A stretch of DNA of 64,000 nucleotides from Candidatus Accumulibacter phosphatis (GTDB lineage: Bacteria > Pseudomonadota > Gammaproteobacteria > Burkholderiales > Rhodocyclaceae). Each line of letters starts with the position of its first letter. The first letter of the stretch is position 1. The notes under the pieces are model-generated. The model had not been told where the DNA came from and did no database searches. It saw only the letters and a program-made list of their open reading frames with translations. The DNA is taken from positions 155,814 through 219,813 of the forward strand of contig NZ_SPMY01000019.1 in assembly GCF_012939955.1 (NCBI RefSeq), given 5' to 3'. This document shows, one piece after another, positions 49,490 to 57,771 of the stretch. A program made the translations under genes and the position numbers.

Positions 49490-50634
49490 TCCTGGTGGTC
49501 GCGGATAATGGCGGCAAGCAACTGCAGTATGCCGGCCAGCACAAGCACGGAGAGAGCAAAAACGATTATGTTGTATGCTCTGCGCGGTTCGAGCGGATAC
49601 TGCGGCAAGGTCGGGCTTTGCACGATGGAAACCTTCTTGAGGTTTCGTGCCGCATCGATACGCCCTTTTTCCAGTGCCGTCAGCGCTGTCTTGTATACGT
49701 CTTGGGCAAAGGCAGTCTGCATTTCAAGGCGCTGGTACTCTTCTACCGTCCGGTTGAGTGCGCCACCGCTTGGCGAGGTCAGTCGTCCTTTCTCGGTCCG
49801 CACCTGGCCTTTGATGGCGGCAATCTGCAGGTCGATCTGCGCAACATCCGGTGCTTTGGGACTCAAATAGCCGAGCATCGCTTCTCGGTTGGCTTCAAGC
49901 TGCGCAAGTTCGCCCTCCAGGCGAGCAACGATGCCACTAAGAGTTTCTGCCGCGGCCTGCGGAGAAATAAAGCCCTTGGCATTCTGGAAATCGACGAGTT
50001 CTCCTCTCGCCTTGAGCACGCGTTCGCCGATCTCAGCGACTTGTTTTTCGAGAAACTCGACCTGATCACGCGCCAGACGGTGGCCAATATCGTTCATGAA
50101 ACGCTCGCCCTCCTCCACCAGCGCAAGGTCGATGGCCTGCGCCTTCTCAGGCGTGTAGGCCTGCACCTTGATTCGCAGTACACCCACCGCTTCGTCAACC
50201 TCGATACTTACACGCGACAGGTAATGCAAATAAAAGAACTCTTGCGAGGCGTCCTCAAACCACATGCGCGAGAGAGGATCGTGCTTCCAGTCGCTGTAAT
50301 GCGCACGCAACTGAAGCTTGGCCTCCAGCTTCTCCATCATATCCACGGACAGCAGATGCTCGCGCATCAGCCTCAAGTCTTGATTATTTCTGGCGCCGGT
50401 GAACAGTGAAGCAATATTCCCGGCTTCGCCCGCAGCCATGTCGGTGCTATCGACGACCACGTCGGCCCGGGATACGTAGCGATCCGAGGCGATGATGCCC
50501 CAGTAGACAATTGCCATCAGGATCGCCACTAAAGCGACTCGCAAGGCGCGGCGGCGAACAAGATGGGGAGCCAAGCGTCCGTGCACACCGCCAAAGAACC
50601 GCGGCAAGGCACTCTGGCGGATACGGTCTAACAT
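49486..50634 (-). CDS. kpsE: Capsule polysaccharide export inner-membrane protein KpsE
   Basis: 382-aa polysaccharide co-polymerase of the ABC-dependent export group. One membrane segment lies near the N-terminus (LRVALVAILMAIVYWGIIAS) and one at the C-terminus (NIIVFALSVLVLAGILQLLA), flanking a large periplasmic coiled-coil region (EFLEKQVAEIGERVLKARGE, IVARLEGELAQLEANREAML). The motif near the second segment, SPTLPQYPLEPRRAYNII, contains the Pro-rich stretch typical of the family. It links the KpsMT transporter to the outer-membrane channel. It overlaps kpsT by 7 bp and the kpsD-like gene by 4 bp. Confidence 0.93.
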   Translation of the reverse strand: MLDRIRQSALPRFFGGVHGRLAPHLVRRRALRVALVAILMAIVYWGIIASDRYVSRADVVVDSTDMAAGEAGNIASLFTGARNNQDLRLMREHLLSVDMMEKLEAKLQLRAHYSDWKHDPLSRMWFEDASQEFFYLHYLSRVSIEVDEAVGVLRIKVQAYTPEKAQAIDLALVEEGERFMNDIGHRLARDQVEFLEKQVAEIGERVLKARGELVDFQNAKGFISPQAAAETLSGIVARLEGELAQLEANREAMLGYLSPKAPDVAQIDLQIAAIKGQVRTEKGRLTSPSGGALNRTVEEYQRLEMQTAFAQDVYKTALTALEKGRIDAARNLKKVSIVQSPTLPQYPLEPRRAYNIIVFALSVLVLAGILQLLAAIIRDHQD

Positions 50635-51296
50635 GCGCCGATACTCTCCTTGTAAGCCTTCAATGCATCCTCGATGTCGTCAAACCAATGCGCGCGGCCA
50701 TTCTGTAACCAAATGCCGGCAGAGCAAAATTGTCGCAGCGTCCCTTCGCCGTGCGAAACCATGATCAAACCTGCGCGGTCGGCCATATTCTTGAACGCCG
50801 CTGCGGCCTTTGCTCTGAATGAAGCGTCTCCCGCAGCGGTCACTTCATCGGAAATATAGACGTCAAAGTCGAAAGCCAGCGAAAGGGCAAACTGCAGGCG
50901 GGATCTCATCCCGGATGAATAGGTCTTGACTGGTTGGTCAAAGGCATCGCCCAACTCGGAAAAGTCCATGACGTAGGCCAGTCGGTCGGGAATATCGACT
51001 TCGTGACCGTGAATTCGGGAGACGAACTTGGCGTTCTGCCGACCCGTCAGGGAACCTTGCAGGCCTCCACCAAAACCCATCGGCCAAGACACTCGACAAT
51101 GGCGCCTGATGCTTCCACGGTTCGGCGTATCGACTCCGCCAATCAGGCGCAACAGCGTCGACTTGCCAGCACCATTGCGGCCGACCAAACCCACGCTGAC
51201 GCGCGGTGGAATGGTAAAGGAAATACCCTGTAGCACCCACTTGCCTGGACCGTGATCCGTTTGGTAGCGCTTATGAACGTCTTCAACGACGATCAT
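50628..51296 (-). CDS. kpsT: Capsule export ABC transporter ATP-binding protein KpsT
   Basis: 222-aa ATPase of the polysaccharide ABC exporter. Walker A GLVGRNGAGKSTLLRLIGG (near residue 40), signature KTYSSGMRSRLQFALSL, Walker B region VYISDEVTAAGD and the switch His (IMVSHGEG) are all present. The short length and the absence of an extra C-terminal carbohydrate-binding domain match KpsT/CtrD rather than Wzt. The ATG at 51296 overlaps the kpsM stop (ATGA). With KpsM it exports the completed lipid-linked chain across the inner membrane. Confidence 0.95.
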   Translation of the reverse strand: MIVVEDVHKRYQTDHGPGKWVLQGISFTIPPRVSVGLVGRNGAGKSTLLRLIGGVDTPNRGSIRRHCRVSWPMGFGGGLQGSLTGRQNAKFVSRIHGHEVDIPDRLAYVMDFSELGDAFDQPVKTYSSGMRSRLQFALSLAFDFDVYISDEVTAAGDASFRAKAAAAFKNMADRAGLIMVSHGEGTLRQFCSAGIWLQNGRAHWFDDIEDALKAYKESIGAC

Positions 51297-52129
51297 TGCA
51301 TCAGCAGACGGCGAGCAAAGCGAACGTGCAGTGCCAAGCCAAAGAAGAACGAAACAAAGGCAAAGGCCGTGACATAGCCAAGGTCAAGGCCTGTGACGGC
51401 AGTGTAGCCAGGAGAGAAAGCAGCACGGGCCAACTCCAAACCTTGCATGATCGGGTTAAGCAATAGCCACTCGCGCACTTCAGGCGGCAACATCACAGGA
51501 GAAAACATCACCCCGGATACGAAATACAGAGGGAGAAAGCAAAGGCTCGCCACTTTACCAACTTCCGGAATCAAGGTACTTCCAACAGAGAGCACAAGCC
51601 CGAGTCCGGTGCCAAAAAGCCAGAAAAGTACGTAAACCAACATTACCGTCAGCGGATCGTAGGGAAGAACGTCGAAGCCAAGCAACGACATCCCTGCAAA
51701 CATGATCAGCCCAACAAACAACTGAATAACCCCTTCCAGAAACGCGCGCACCAGCACCACATCCACCGGCTTGACCTGGCGATAGGCAAACAGCGCACGA
51801 TTCGCCGAGATGGCAGCCATCGACCGCAGCGCCGCATTTCGGAAGAGGTTGTAGCCGAGGATAGCGATCGCCAGGAACAGTGCAAAATCCATACCCAGCG
51901 TAATTCCGTGGCGAATTGCCGACAGCACCACCAACAAAATGCTCAGGTGCGCCACCGGCTCCATCAGCAGCCAGACCCAAGCCGCCCGCCCTCCAGACAC
52001 TCGACTGACTGCTTCGCGCAGAAAAATCGCGTTCCAGACGGACAGTGTAATCGAAGCTGACGACCGTATATTGTCCGTGGGCCTGGCGATAGTTGGCGCT
52101 CCTGTAGCTTCGATGTATCCCTCGTCCAA
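51293..52129 (-). CDS. kpsM: Capsule export ABC transporter permease KpsM
   Basis: 278-aa permease with about six membrane segments (WLLMEPVAHLSILLVVLSAI, ALFLAIAILGYNLF, VIQLFVGLIMFAGMSLLG, LTVMLVYVLFWLFGTGLGLV, VASLCFLPLYFVSGVMF, YVTAFAFVSFFFGLALHVRF). The only start in this frame is TTG at 52129. If the A6 run at 52128-52133 had seven bases, the gene would instead start at ATG 52179 (MQLVPGSEYWGRQPQVF), which looks more natural. It is the first gene of the kpsMTE-export cluster. Confidence 0.93.
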   Translation of the reverse strand: MDEGYIEATGAPTIARPTDNIRSSASITLSVWNAIFLREAVSRVSGGRAAWVWLLMEPVAHLSILLVVLSAIRHGITLGMDFALFLAIAILGYNLFRNAALRSMAAISANRALFAYRQVKPVDVVLVRAFLEGVIQLFVGLIMFAGMSLLGFDVLPYDPLTVMLVYVLFWLFGTGLGLVLSVGSTLIPEVGKVASLCFLPLYFVSGVMFSPVMLPPEVREWLLLNPIMQGLELARAAFSPGYTAVTGLDLGYVTAFAFVSFFFGLALHVRFARRLLMQ

Positions 52130-52815
52130 AAAACTTGGGGCTGCCGGCCCCAGTATTCTGACCCAGGCACCAACTGCATGTGCAAGCCCACCCTGGCCTA
52201 AACACTGCTAATCGTCCTCGCCAGCGCGCTGGCGCAAAGCCATCGCGGGTGAGCAAGCATCGAGCCGGCGCCGGCCGCCCACCGGGCATCGCTCAGCAGC
52301 CGGAAGGAGCCGCTCGAAGAGGATCGCATTTTAGCGATGCTGACGTTGGTGGTCAATTGAATCGGTACCGCAAGGGTCATTAACGATGTCCCCGTTGGCA
52401 AGCCTCAGTCAGACGGGGCGCTCGCCACGTCGCCAGCAGCCGGTCGCGCTAGGCTGGGCTGGACTTGAGGAAGGTGGCGCCTTCGACCAGCGCGCTGATG
52501 GAGAGCGCGGAGGGTGGCACGACGGCAACTCCTTTGAGCGTTATGCCGTGCGAGATCAATGCCAGGCCGGGTCGTCTTGGCCCTCCTCTGGTGTGCTTGC
52601 TCGAGTTGACGATGGAACATCTACTCGTGCAGACGAGGGAAACACCCCTGGTCGAGCGATGGTCCGGCGCAGAAAGTGTGAATTTCAGGTCGGTGACGAT
52701 CACCGTGTCGGTTGGCGCAATCTTTTCTCAATCAATAGAATGGATGCGTCCACACCATCGACGCGCCGCCCCCCCCTCACGCCGGCATCACGCAGCCCCC
52801 ACCAGGAGCATCCAC
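52130..52815. other. Divergent intergenic region, capsule versus paa genes
   Basis: 686 bp between divergent kpsM and paaY. Apart from the possible extra N-terminus of KpsM (to 52179), I see no gene; the open frames here lack ribosome-binding sites and family resemblance. It must hold promoters for both directions. No confident -35/-10 pair or operator was recognised. Confidence 0.5.
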
Positions 52816-53451
52816 ATGAACCGCCCCCGCGTATTCGCCATCGACGGCATCGTCCCGGTCGTCGACCCCAGTAGCTACGTTCATCCATCGGCGGTTCTGA
52901 TCGGCGACGTGATCGTCGGCCCTGGCTGCTACGTCGGGCCCTGCGCCAGCCTGCGCGGAGACTTCGGGCGCCTGATTCTCGAACCTGGCGTCAATGTGCA
53001 GGACAGCTGCGTCATGCACGGTTTTCCCGGCAGCGATACGATCATCGAGGAGAATGGCCATATCGGCCACGGCGCCGTACTGCACGGCTGTCGCATCGGC
53101 AGGAAAGCGCTGGTCGGTATGAATGCCGTGATCATGGACAACGCCGTCGTCGGTGAATCGTCGATCGTCGCCGCCTGCGCCTTTGTCAGAGCGGGAATGG
53201 ACGTTCCACCGAACTCCCTGGTCGCCGGCGTTCCGGCCAAAGTCATGCGCCGGCTCAGCGAGCAGGAGATGGCCTGGAAAGTCGAGGGAACACTGACCTA
53301 TCAGGAACTCACCCGACGCTCGCTGGCAACGCTGGTCGAGACCGAGGCGCTGACCGCCGTGGAGCCGGACCGCAAACGTTTCGACATGCCCGGCGTTAAG
53401 CCGCTGATCGAGCTACGCAAGCAGGCGCAAGACGGCGACGAGCGCGAGTAG
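52816..53451 (+). CDS. paaY: Phenylacetate degradation protein PaaY (hexapeptide-repeat thioesterase)
   Basis: 211-aa left-handed beta-helix protein of the gamma-carbonic-anhydrase-like group. Hexapeptide repeats run from about residue 20 to 150 ([56 protein letters not shown]), with the metal-site His residues visible (MHGF, GHIGHGA). In E. coli PaaY is a CoA thioesterase that removes a dead-end product of the phenylacetyl-CoA pathway. ATG at 52816 has AGGAG upstream. It precedes a broken paaI and paaJ on the same strand. The rest of the paa operon is absent from this window. Confidence 0.9.
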   Translation: MNRPRVFAIDGIVPVVDPSSYVHPSAVLIGDVIVGPGCYVGPCASLRGDFGRLILEPGVNVQDSCVMHGFPGSDTIIEENGHIGHGAVLHGCRIGRKALVGMNAVIMDNAVVGESSIVAACAFVRAGMDVPPNSLVAGVPAKVMRRLSEQEMAWKVEGTLTYQELTRRSLATLVETEALTAVEPDRKRFDMPGVKPLIELRKQAQDGDERE

Positions 53452-53614
53452 TTGGAGGATGGCACTGGATTGCCGCGTCGGCTGCGCCTCCTCGCAATGA
53501 ACCTGAACCGGCCAGCCAAAGCTCCGACGCCCCCTGTGTCAAAATGGACCTCGATAGGGACGCCCGCACGCACATAAGTGCGAACCCGCATGCGACCACC
53601 AATGCGCGCACTAT

Positions 53615-53995
53615 GCGCACAATGCGGACGCCGCGCTCCTGCTCGCCGAACAGACAGCGAGCGCAATTTACAGCCGTGACGCAGCGAGCCAACTGATCGA
53701 CCTGCAACTGCTCGGCGCTCGCCCCGCTTACTCGCGATTGACGATGCGCGTTCGACCAGATATGGTCGACGGCCACCCTATCTGTCACGGTGCTTATCTG
53801 TTCACTCTCGCCGACTCGGCTTTTGCCTACGCCTGCAACAACGACAACCGCAGCACGGTTGCCTCGGCGCGCCCTATCGACTTCCTCAGCCCGGCACGCG
53901 AGGGTGAACTGCTCGCAGCCGAGGACAGCGAAGTCGGCTCATCAACCAACACCGCCGACCTGATAGCGGATGCGGTTGAAGGAAACCCGCAATGA
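53615..53995 (+). pseudogene. paaI: PaaI-type thioesterase remnant
   Basis: Hotdog-fold hydroxyphenylacetyl-CoA thioesterase, broken at both ends. The readable core is AEQTASAIYSRDAASQLIDL, then SRLTMRVRPDMVDGHPICHG, then AYLFTLADSAFAYACN and STVASARPIDFLSPAREGEL, an excellent PaaI match including the catalytic-region Asp/Gly-His. No start codon is in frame at the expected position upstream. After LLAAE the sequence departs from the family (missing the GVYDV and RGxSxxIKG blocks) and stops. The gap to 54173 contains no recognisable continuation. As written it lacks its C-terminal third. Confidence 0.75.
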
Positions 53996-54173
53996 GGCCT
54001 CGACCTCGACGGTCGCTCCCTGCCCTCCCCCCCGCAGCACAGCAGGTCGACGATACACAGCGCAACACCGCGGTGCGCGCTCGCCTGCGCAACCCCGTAC
54101 CCCCCAGTCGACACCAGCGCGCATTTGTCATGCACGCCCGCACGCGCTCGACCACATCAAGGAATACCCGTAA

Positions 54174-55379
54174 ATGAACGAAGCTTTTATCTGCGACGCC
54201 GTCAGGACTCCGATCGGCCGCTATGGCGGCGCGCTCTCCAGCGTGCGCGCCGATGACCTCGCCGCACTACCGATTCGCGCCCTGATCGACCGCAACGCCG
54301 GTGTGAACTGGGCGCTGGTCGATGATGTGATTTATGGCTGCGCCAACCAGGCCGGCGAAGACAACCGCAACGTCGCGCGCATGGCCGGCCTGCTCGCCGG
54401 CCTGCCGGTCGAGGTGGCGGGGATCACGGTCAACCGCCTCTGCGCCTCGGGCATGGATGCCGTCGGTATGGCCGCGCGCGCGATCAAGGCCGGCGAAGCC
54501 GAACTGATGATTGCCGGCGGCGTCGAGAGCATGTCGCGCGCACCGTTCGTAATGCCCAAGGCCGACAGTGCTTTCTCGCGCAGCACCGCCATCCACGACA
54601 CGACGCTTGGCTGGCGCTTCGTCAATCCGCTGCTGAAGAAACTCCACGACACGCACTCGATGGCACAAACCGCCGACAACGTCGCTGCCAAATTCAGCGT
54701 CTCGCGCAGCGATCAGGACGCTTTCGCCCTGCGCTCGCAACAGCGCTGGGGTGCTGCGCACGAAGCCGAGCGCTTTGCCGACGAAATCATTCCCGTCCGC
54801 CTGTCACAAAAGAAAGGCAGCGCGAACGTCATCAGCACCGACGAACACCCGCGCCCGGACATGACCCTGTCCCGATTGGCAAAACGCGAAGGCATCAACG
54901 CTGCGGGCCTCACCGTCACCGCCGGCAACTCGGCGGGCATCAATGACGGTGCCTGCGCGCTACTCATGGCCAGCGAAGAAGCGGCCGTCAAGCACGGCTT
55001 GACGCCGCGTGCCCGCATCGTGGCCATGGCCACCGCCGGCGTCGCGCCGCGCATCATGGGCGTCGGTCCGGTACCCGCGATTCGCAAACTGCTCGCCAAA
55101 ACCGGGCTGCGTCTGGAGCAGATGGACGTCATCGAGATCAACGAAGCCTTTGCCGCGCAATGTGTCGCCGTGCTGCGCGAACTGTCGATCCCGATCAACG
55201 CCGCGCACGTCAATCCAAACGGCGGCGCCATTGCCGTCGGCCATCCACTCGGCATGACCGGCGCCCGGCTGATCACCACCGCCACCTGGGAGCTGCGTCG
55301 ACGCTCCGGCCGCTACGCGCTGTGCGCTCTATGCGTCGGCGTCGGCCAGGGCGTGGCGATGATCATCGAGCGCGTCTGA
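54174..55379 (+). CDS. paaJ: 3-oxoadipyl-CoA/3-oxo-5,6-dehydrosuberyl-CoA thiolase
   Basis: 401-aa thiolase, the exact length of PaaJ/PcaF. The N-terminus MNEAFICDAVRTPIGRYGGA is diagnostic. Catalytic residues are visible: acyl-accepting Cys in NRLCASGMDAVG (about 90), His in IAVGHPLGMTGAR, and the second Cys in CALCVGVGQGVAM. It releases acetyl-CoA in the last step of phenylacetate or beta-ketoadipate breakdown. Context with paaY and the paaI remnant favours paaJ over pcaF; the two cannot be told apart by sequence alone. The gene appears intact, which contrasts with the decayed paaI. Confidence 0.93.
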   Translation: MNEAFICDAVRTPIGRYGGALSSVRADDLAALPIRALIDRNAGVNWALVDDVIYGCANQAGEDNRNVARMAGLLAGLPVEVAGITVNRLCASGMDAVGMAARAIKAGEAELMIAGGVESMSRAPFVMPKADSAFSRSTAIHDTTLGWRFVNPLLKKLHDTHSMAQTADNVAAKFSVSRSDQDAFALRSQQRWGAAHEAERFADEIIPVRLSQKKGSANVISTDEHPRPDMTLSRLAKREGINAAGLTVTAGNSAGINDGACALLMASEEAAVKHGLTPRARIVAMATAGVAPRIMGVGPVPAIRKLLAKTGLRLEQMDVIEINEAFAAQCVAVLRELSIPINAAHVNPNGGAIAVGHPLGMTGARLITTATWELRRRSGRYALCALCVGVGQGVAMIIERV

Positions 55380-55410
55380 GCCAGCCAGCTAGTTGAACTG
55401 CCCGGCGTGT

Positions 55411-55476
55411 TCAATCTTCCGCATTCAGGTCCGTCATCAGGTCCTTGACGGTGGCGAACGACTTCAGACCACGACT
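55411..55476 (-). pseudogene. RelB/DinJ-type antitoxin C-terminal scrap
   Basis: The last 20 codons of a minus-strand frame read RGLKSFATVKDLMTDLNAED, which strongly resembles the C-terminus of RelB/DinJ antitoxins (the region that contacts the toxin). Upstream codons do not continue the family. No partner toxin is adjacent. A remnant left by deletion is the simplest reading. Confidence 0.5.
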
Positions 55477-55610
55477 GCAGAAAGGGTAAGTTTTGCGATG
55501 GTTTCGCGCGCCAAGGAAATCAACCGCTTGCGCGTCGCAAATGTCTGTTGCAAAACGAGCCGATGAAATACGCCAGGTGCGCGGATCGACCACGGCCGTT
55601 TAGGCGACCG

Positions 55611-55934
55611 TTAGGCGAACCCAAGCCAAACGGCTAACGCGCGATTGACCGCCAGCATGGTTTTGTCATCAACGTGTCCGAAGATGTCACCGACTTTCTC
55701 GCAGGGCACGGTCTGAATCTTGTCAATCATTACTTGCGACAGGTGTTTAAGGCCGTTTTCGGCGGTCGGCTTGATTTCGACCCGAAATAGCGGGGTCTCC
55801 CGCAACTCGCTCGTTACCGGCAGGATGGTGACGGACGGATGCGTTGCAAACAGGTCGGATTGCACGACGAGAGCCGGTCGCGGCTTGCCGTAGGCTCCCT
55901 GCAAGACGATTGTCACCAGGTTGCCGCGCTTCAT
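55611..55934 (-). CDS. mazF: MazF/PemK-type mRNA interferase toxin
   Basis: 107-aa toxin of the MazF family, a sequence-specific endoribonuclease. Visible hallmarks are the basic-loop start MKRGNLVTIVLQGAYGKPRP, the family strand ALVVQSDLF, SVTILPVTSEL, and the C-terminal LSQVMIDKIQTVPCEKVG with the conserved DKI region. Length fits the family. The ATG at 55934 overlaps the antitoxin stop by 4 bp, giving translational coupling. The gene seems intact. Confidence 0.92.
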   Translation of the reverse strand: MKRGNLVTIVLQGAYGKPRPALVVQSDLFATHPSVTILPVTSELRETPLFRVEIKPTAENGLKHLSQVMIDKIQTVPCEKVGDIFGHVDDKTMLAVNRALAVWLGFA

Positions 55935-56155
55935 GCCGACCAGCCATCACGGCTGGCGGCTTCGTCGAGGAACTCCAGAATGTCCTTTTCCTGCGGGTCG
56001 TGTTTGAGGAGCGCGGATTGCCGCACGCACTCCTGGGCGAAACCGGCGCTGCGCGTATCGGGAACCCAGATTTGAACCGGCCGCAAGCCGCTCTTCCGCA
56101 AATTTGTCCTGTGCTTTTGCACCCGTTCGATAACACCTGCCATTTCGCGCCCCAT
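55931..56155 (-). CDS. mazE: MazE-type antitoxin (DUF3018)
   Basis: 74-aa antitoxin of the MazE/DUF3018 group. The N-terminal block VQKHRTNLRKSGLRPVQIWV is the DNA-binding part, and the acidic C-terminus (HDPQEKDILEFLDEAASRDG) is the probable toxin-neutralising tail. It is the first gene of a two-gene operon with mazF. The promoter with paired operator palindromes lies directly upstream, so it is expected to repress its own operon. Confidence 0.88.
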   Translation of the reverse strand: MGREMAGVIERVQKHRTNLRKSGLRPVQIWVPDTRSAGFAQECVRQSALLKHDPQEKDILEFLDEAASRDGWSA

Positions 56156-56156
56156 T

Positions 56157-56199
56157 TGTTACATGCAACACTATACCAAAAATGATGTTACATGCAACA
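56157..56199 (-). promoter_or_regulatory. mazEF promoter with two operator palindromes
   Basis: Two identical 14-bp near-palindromes, TGTTACATGCAACA, at 56157-56170 and 56186-56199, start 29 bp apart. On the minus strand TTGCAT (56197-56192), 16 bases and TATAGT (56175-56170) form a promoter. One operator covers the -35 box and the other begins at the end of the -10 box, next to the mazE ATG at 56155. Such placement fits autorepression by antitoxin or toxin-antitoxin complexes. The rest of 56200-56385 shows nothing definite. Confidence 0.7.
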
Positions 56200-56385
56200 A
56201 AATTGCTTCTCGAGCCCCCGCCGTAGCTTCTCGCCTCTGCCGTCGGGCGGTCCCTAGTTCTATTGAGAACGGCCACTATACTTGCAGCGCAATGCTCTGT
56301 TGGCTCTGTTGGCGGCAGGCGTTGATGCCCGGCCATCTGTACGAGGATCGTGCCTCCGGTGCCAAAGATGATCGGTCTGGCTTGG

Positions 56386-57771
56386 CTAGGGCGCCCCGCC
56401 AGACCCTTTGGCCAGAACCGGCGCAGCTTGCCCGCCGTCGTGTTGCGGCACCAGCAGCGCCTCGATTTCAGCGACATCCTTTTCCGAGAGCACCCCGGCA
56501 GCCGTTTTCAGGAGCAAGGTACTGGCAAGGAATTCATAGCGCGCCTGCACGAGATCACGCTGGGCAAAGAACATCTGCCGTTCGGCGTCGAGAACGTCGG
56601 TATTGGTGCGGATTCCCGCCCTCATTCCGCGCTTGGTTCCTTCGACCGCGACGATGCTGGCGTCAACTGCCTTGCGATAGGCGGCGACCTTGCCAACCCC
56701 GGTCTCGACAGCCAGAAACTGGCGCTTGACTTCGACCATCACCTCATTGGTGGCCAGATCGAGTTCGGCCATCGAGCGCCCACGATTGGCCACCGCCTGC
56801 CCGGTCAGGGCATTCACCCGGCCACCGGCATAGAGCGGAATGTTGAGTTGCACACCGACGGTGTTGATCGAGCTTTTCTGGTTGAGGGTCGAGAGCGTCT
56901 CGTTCTCCGCTTTCATCGCCCGCGCCACCAGGTCCAACTGTGGCAAATGGCCGGCGCGCGCACGTTCGACTTCCAGGCCAGACAGCTCGACGACCTTCCT
57001 GCGTGCCCGGATCTCCGGGTTGTGCTCCTGTGCCAGCGCAGACCATTCATCGAGTTGGCTCGGCGTGATACCCGTCGGCATGAAATCCGGCCGCAGCACC
57101 CACAGATCGCGCAGCGGCGTACCGGTCATGCCTTCCAGCACGCGCCTCGTCACGGCCACCCGGTCGAGCGCCTCGGCACGACCGGCGCGGGCAAACTCGA
57201 GCCTCGACTCGGCCTCGGCAATCTCGGTAATCGTCCCTTCGCCGCCGCGCCGCATACGCTCGGCAAGCTCGCGCTGGGCGCCATAGGCGGCAATTTCGGC
57301 ATCGGTCAGGGTCAGGCGCTCGAGCGCCAGCAGTGCCTCAAAGTAGGCGGTCGACACTTTGCTGGCCAGTTCCGCTTCCTTGCGATCAAACACGGCGTTG
57401 CTGTAGGCGGCCTGCACGCCGCCTTGTTGATAGCGCACGTAGCTCTCGTAGTTGAAGAGCGGCTGGCGCAGGGTAATCGCCGCCTGCTTGTCCTTGTAGT
57501 CGAGGTCCTGCGTCACGTTGGCCACCGTCGACTCGCGATCGCCGGTGTTCTGCGCATAGCTGCCGGTAATCGAAATCGTCGGCAGCAGGCCGGCGCGCCC
57601 GATGTCGATCGCGTACTGGCCAGCGTCGCGCTCGAAGCGAGCCGCCTGGAAGGCCGGGTCGTTCTGGCGTGCGGCTTGATAGGCATCGAGCAGACCCACG
57701 GCAAAGGCGCCCGAAGACAACAGCGCCAGGCTGCAGGCGCTCAGTGCAGGCAGGCGGTTGCGCATACTCAC
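56386..57771 (-). CDS. TolC-family outer-membrane protein of type I secretion
   Basis: 461-aa outer-membrane efflux channel. Signal peptide LPALSACSLALLSSGAFAVG, then the TolC start GLLDAYQAARQNDPAFQAAR. Two OEP repeats of alternating helices and strands follow (ISITGSYAQNTGDRESTV, KVSTAYFEALLALERLTLTD; VGVQLNIPLYAGGRVNALTG, DVLDAERQMFFAQRDLVQAR). It is the last gene of a three-gene operon and overlaps the HlyD gene by 4 bp. It completes the export duct of the neighbouring ABC exporter. Confidence 0.92.
   Translation of the reverse strand: MSMRNRLPALSACSLALLSSGAFAVGLLDAYQAARQNDPAFQAARFERDAGQYAIDIGRAGLLPTISITGSYAQNTGDRESTVANVTQDLDYKDKQAAITLRQPLFNYESYVRYQQGGVQAAYSNAVFDRKEAELASKVSTAYFEALLALERLTLTDAEIAAYGAQRELAERMRRGGEGTITEIAEAESRLEFARAGRAEALDRVAVTRRVLEGMTGTPLRDLWVLRPDFMPTGITPSQLDEWSALAQEHNPEIRARRKVVELSGLEVERARAGHLPQLDLVARAMKAENETLSTLNQKSSINTVGVQLNIPLYAGGRVNALTGQAVANRGRSMAELDLATNEVMVEVKRQFLAVETGVGKVAAYRKAVDASIVAVEGTKRGMRAGIRTNTDVLDAERQMFFAQRDLVQARYEFLASTLLLKTAAGVLSEKDVAEIEALLVPQHDGGQAAPVLAKGSGGAP

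Noticed and set aside
53452..53614. Start of paaI upstream of 53615
   Set aside because: The frame is open but has no start codon or family resemblance there.
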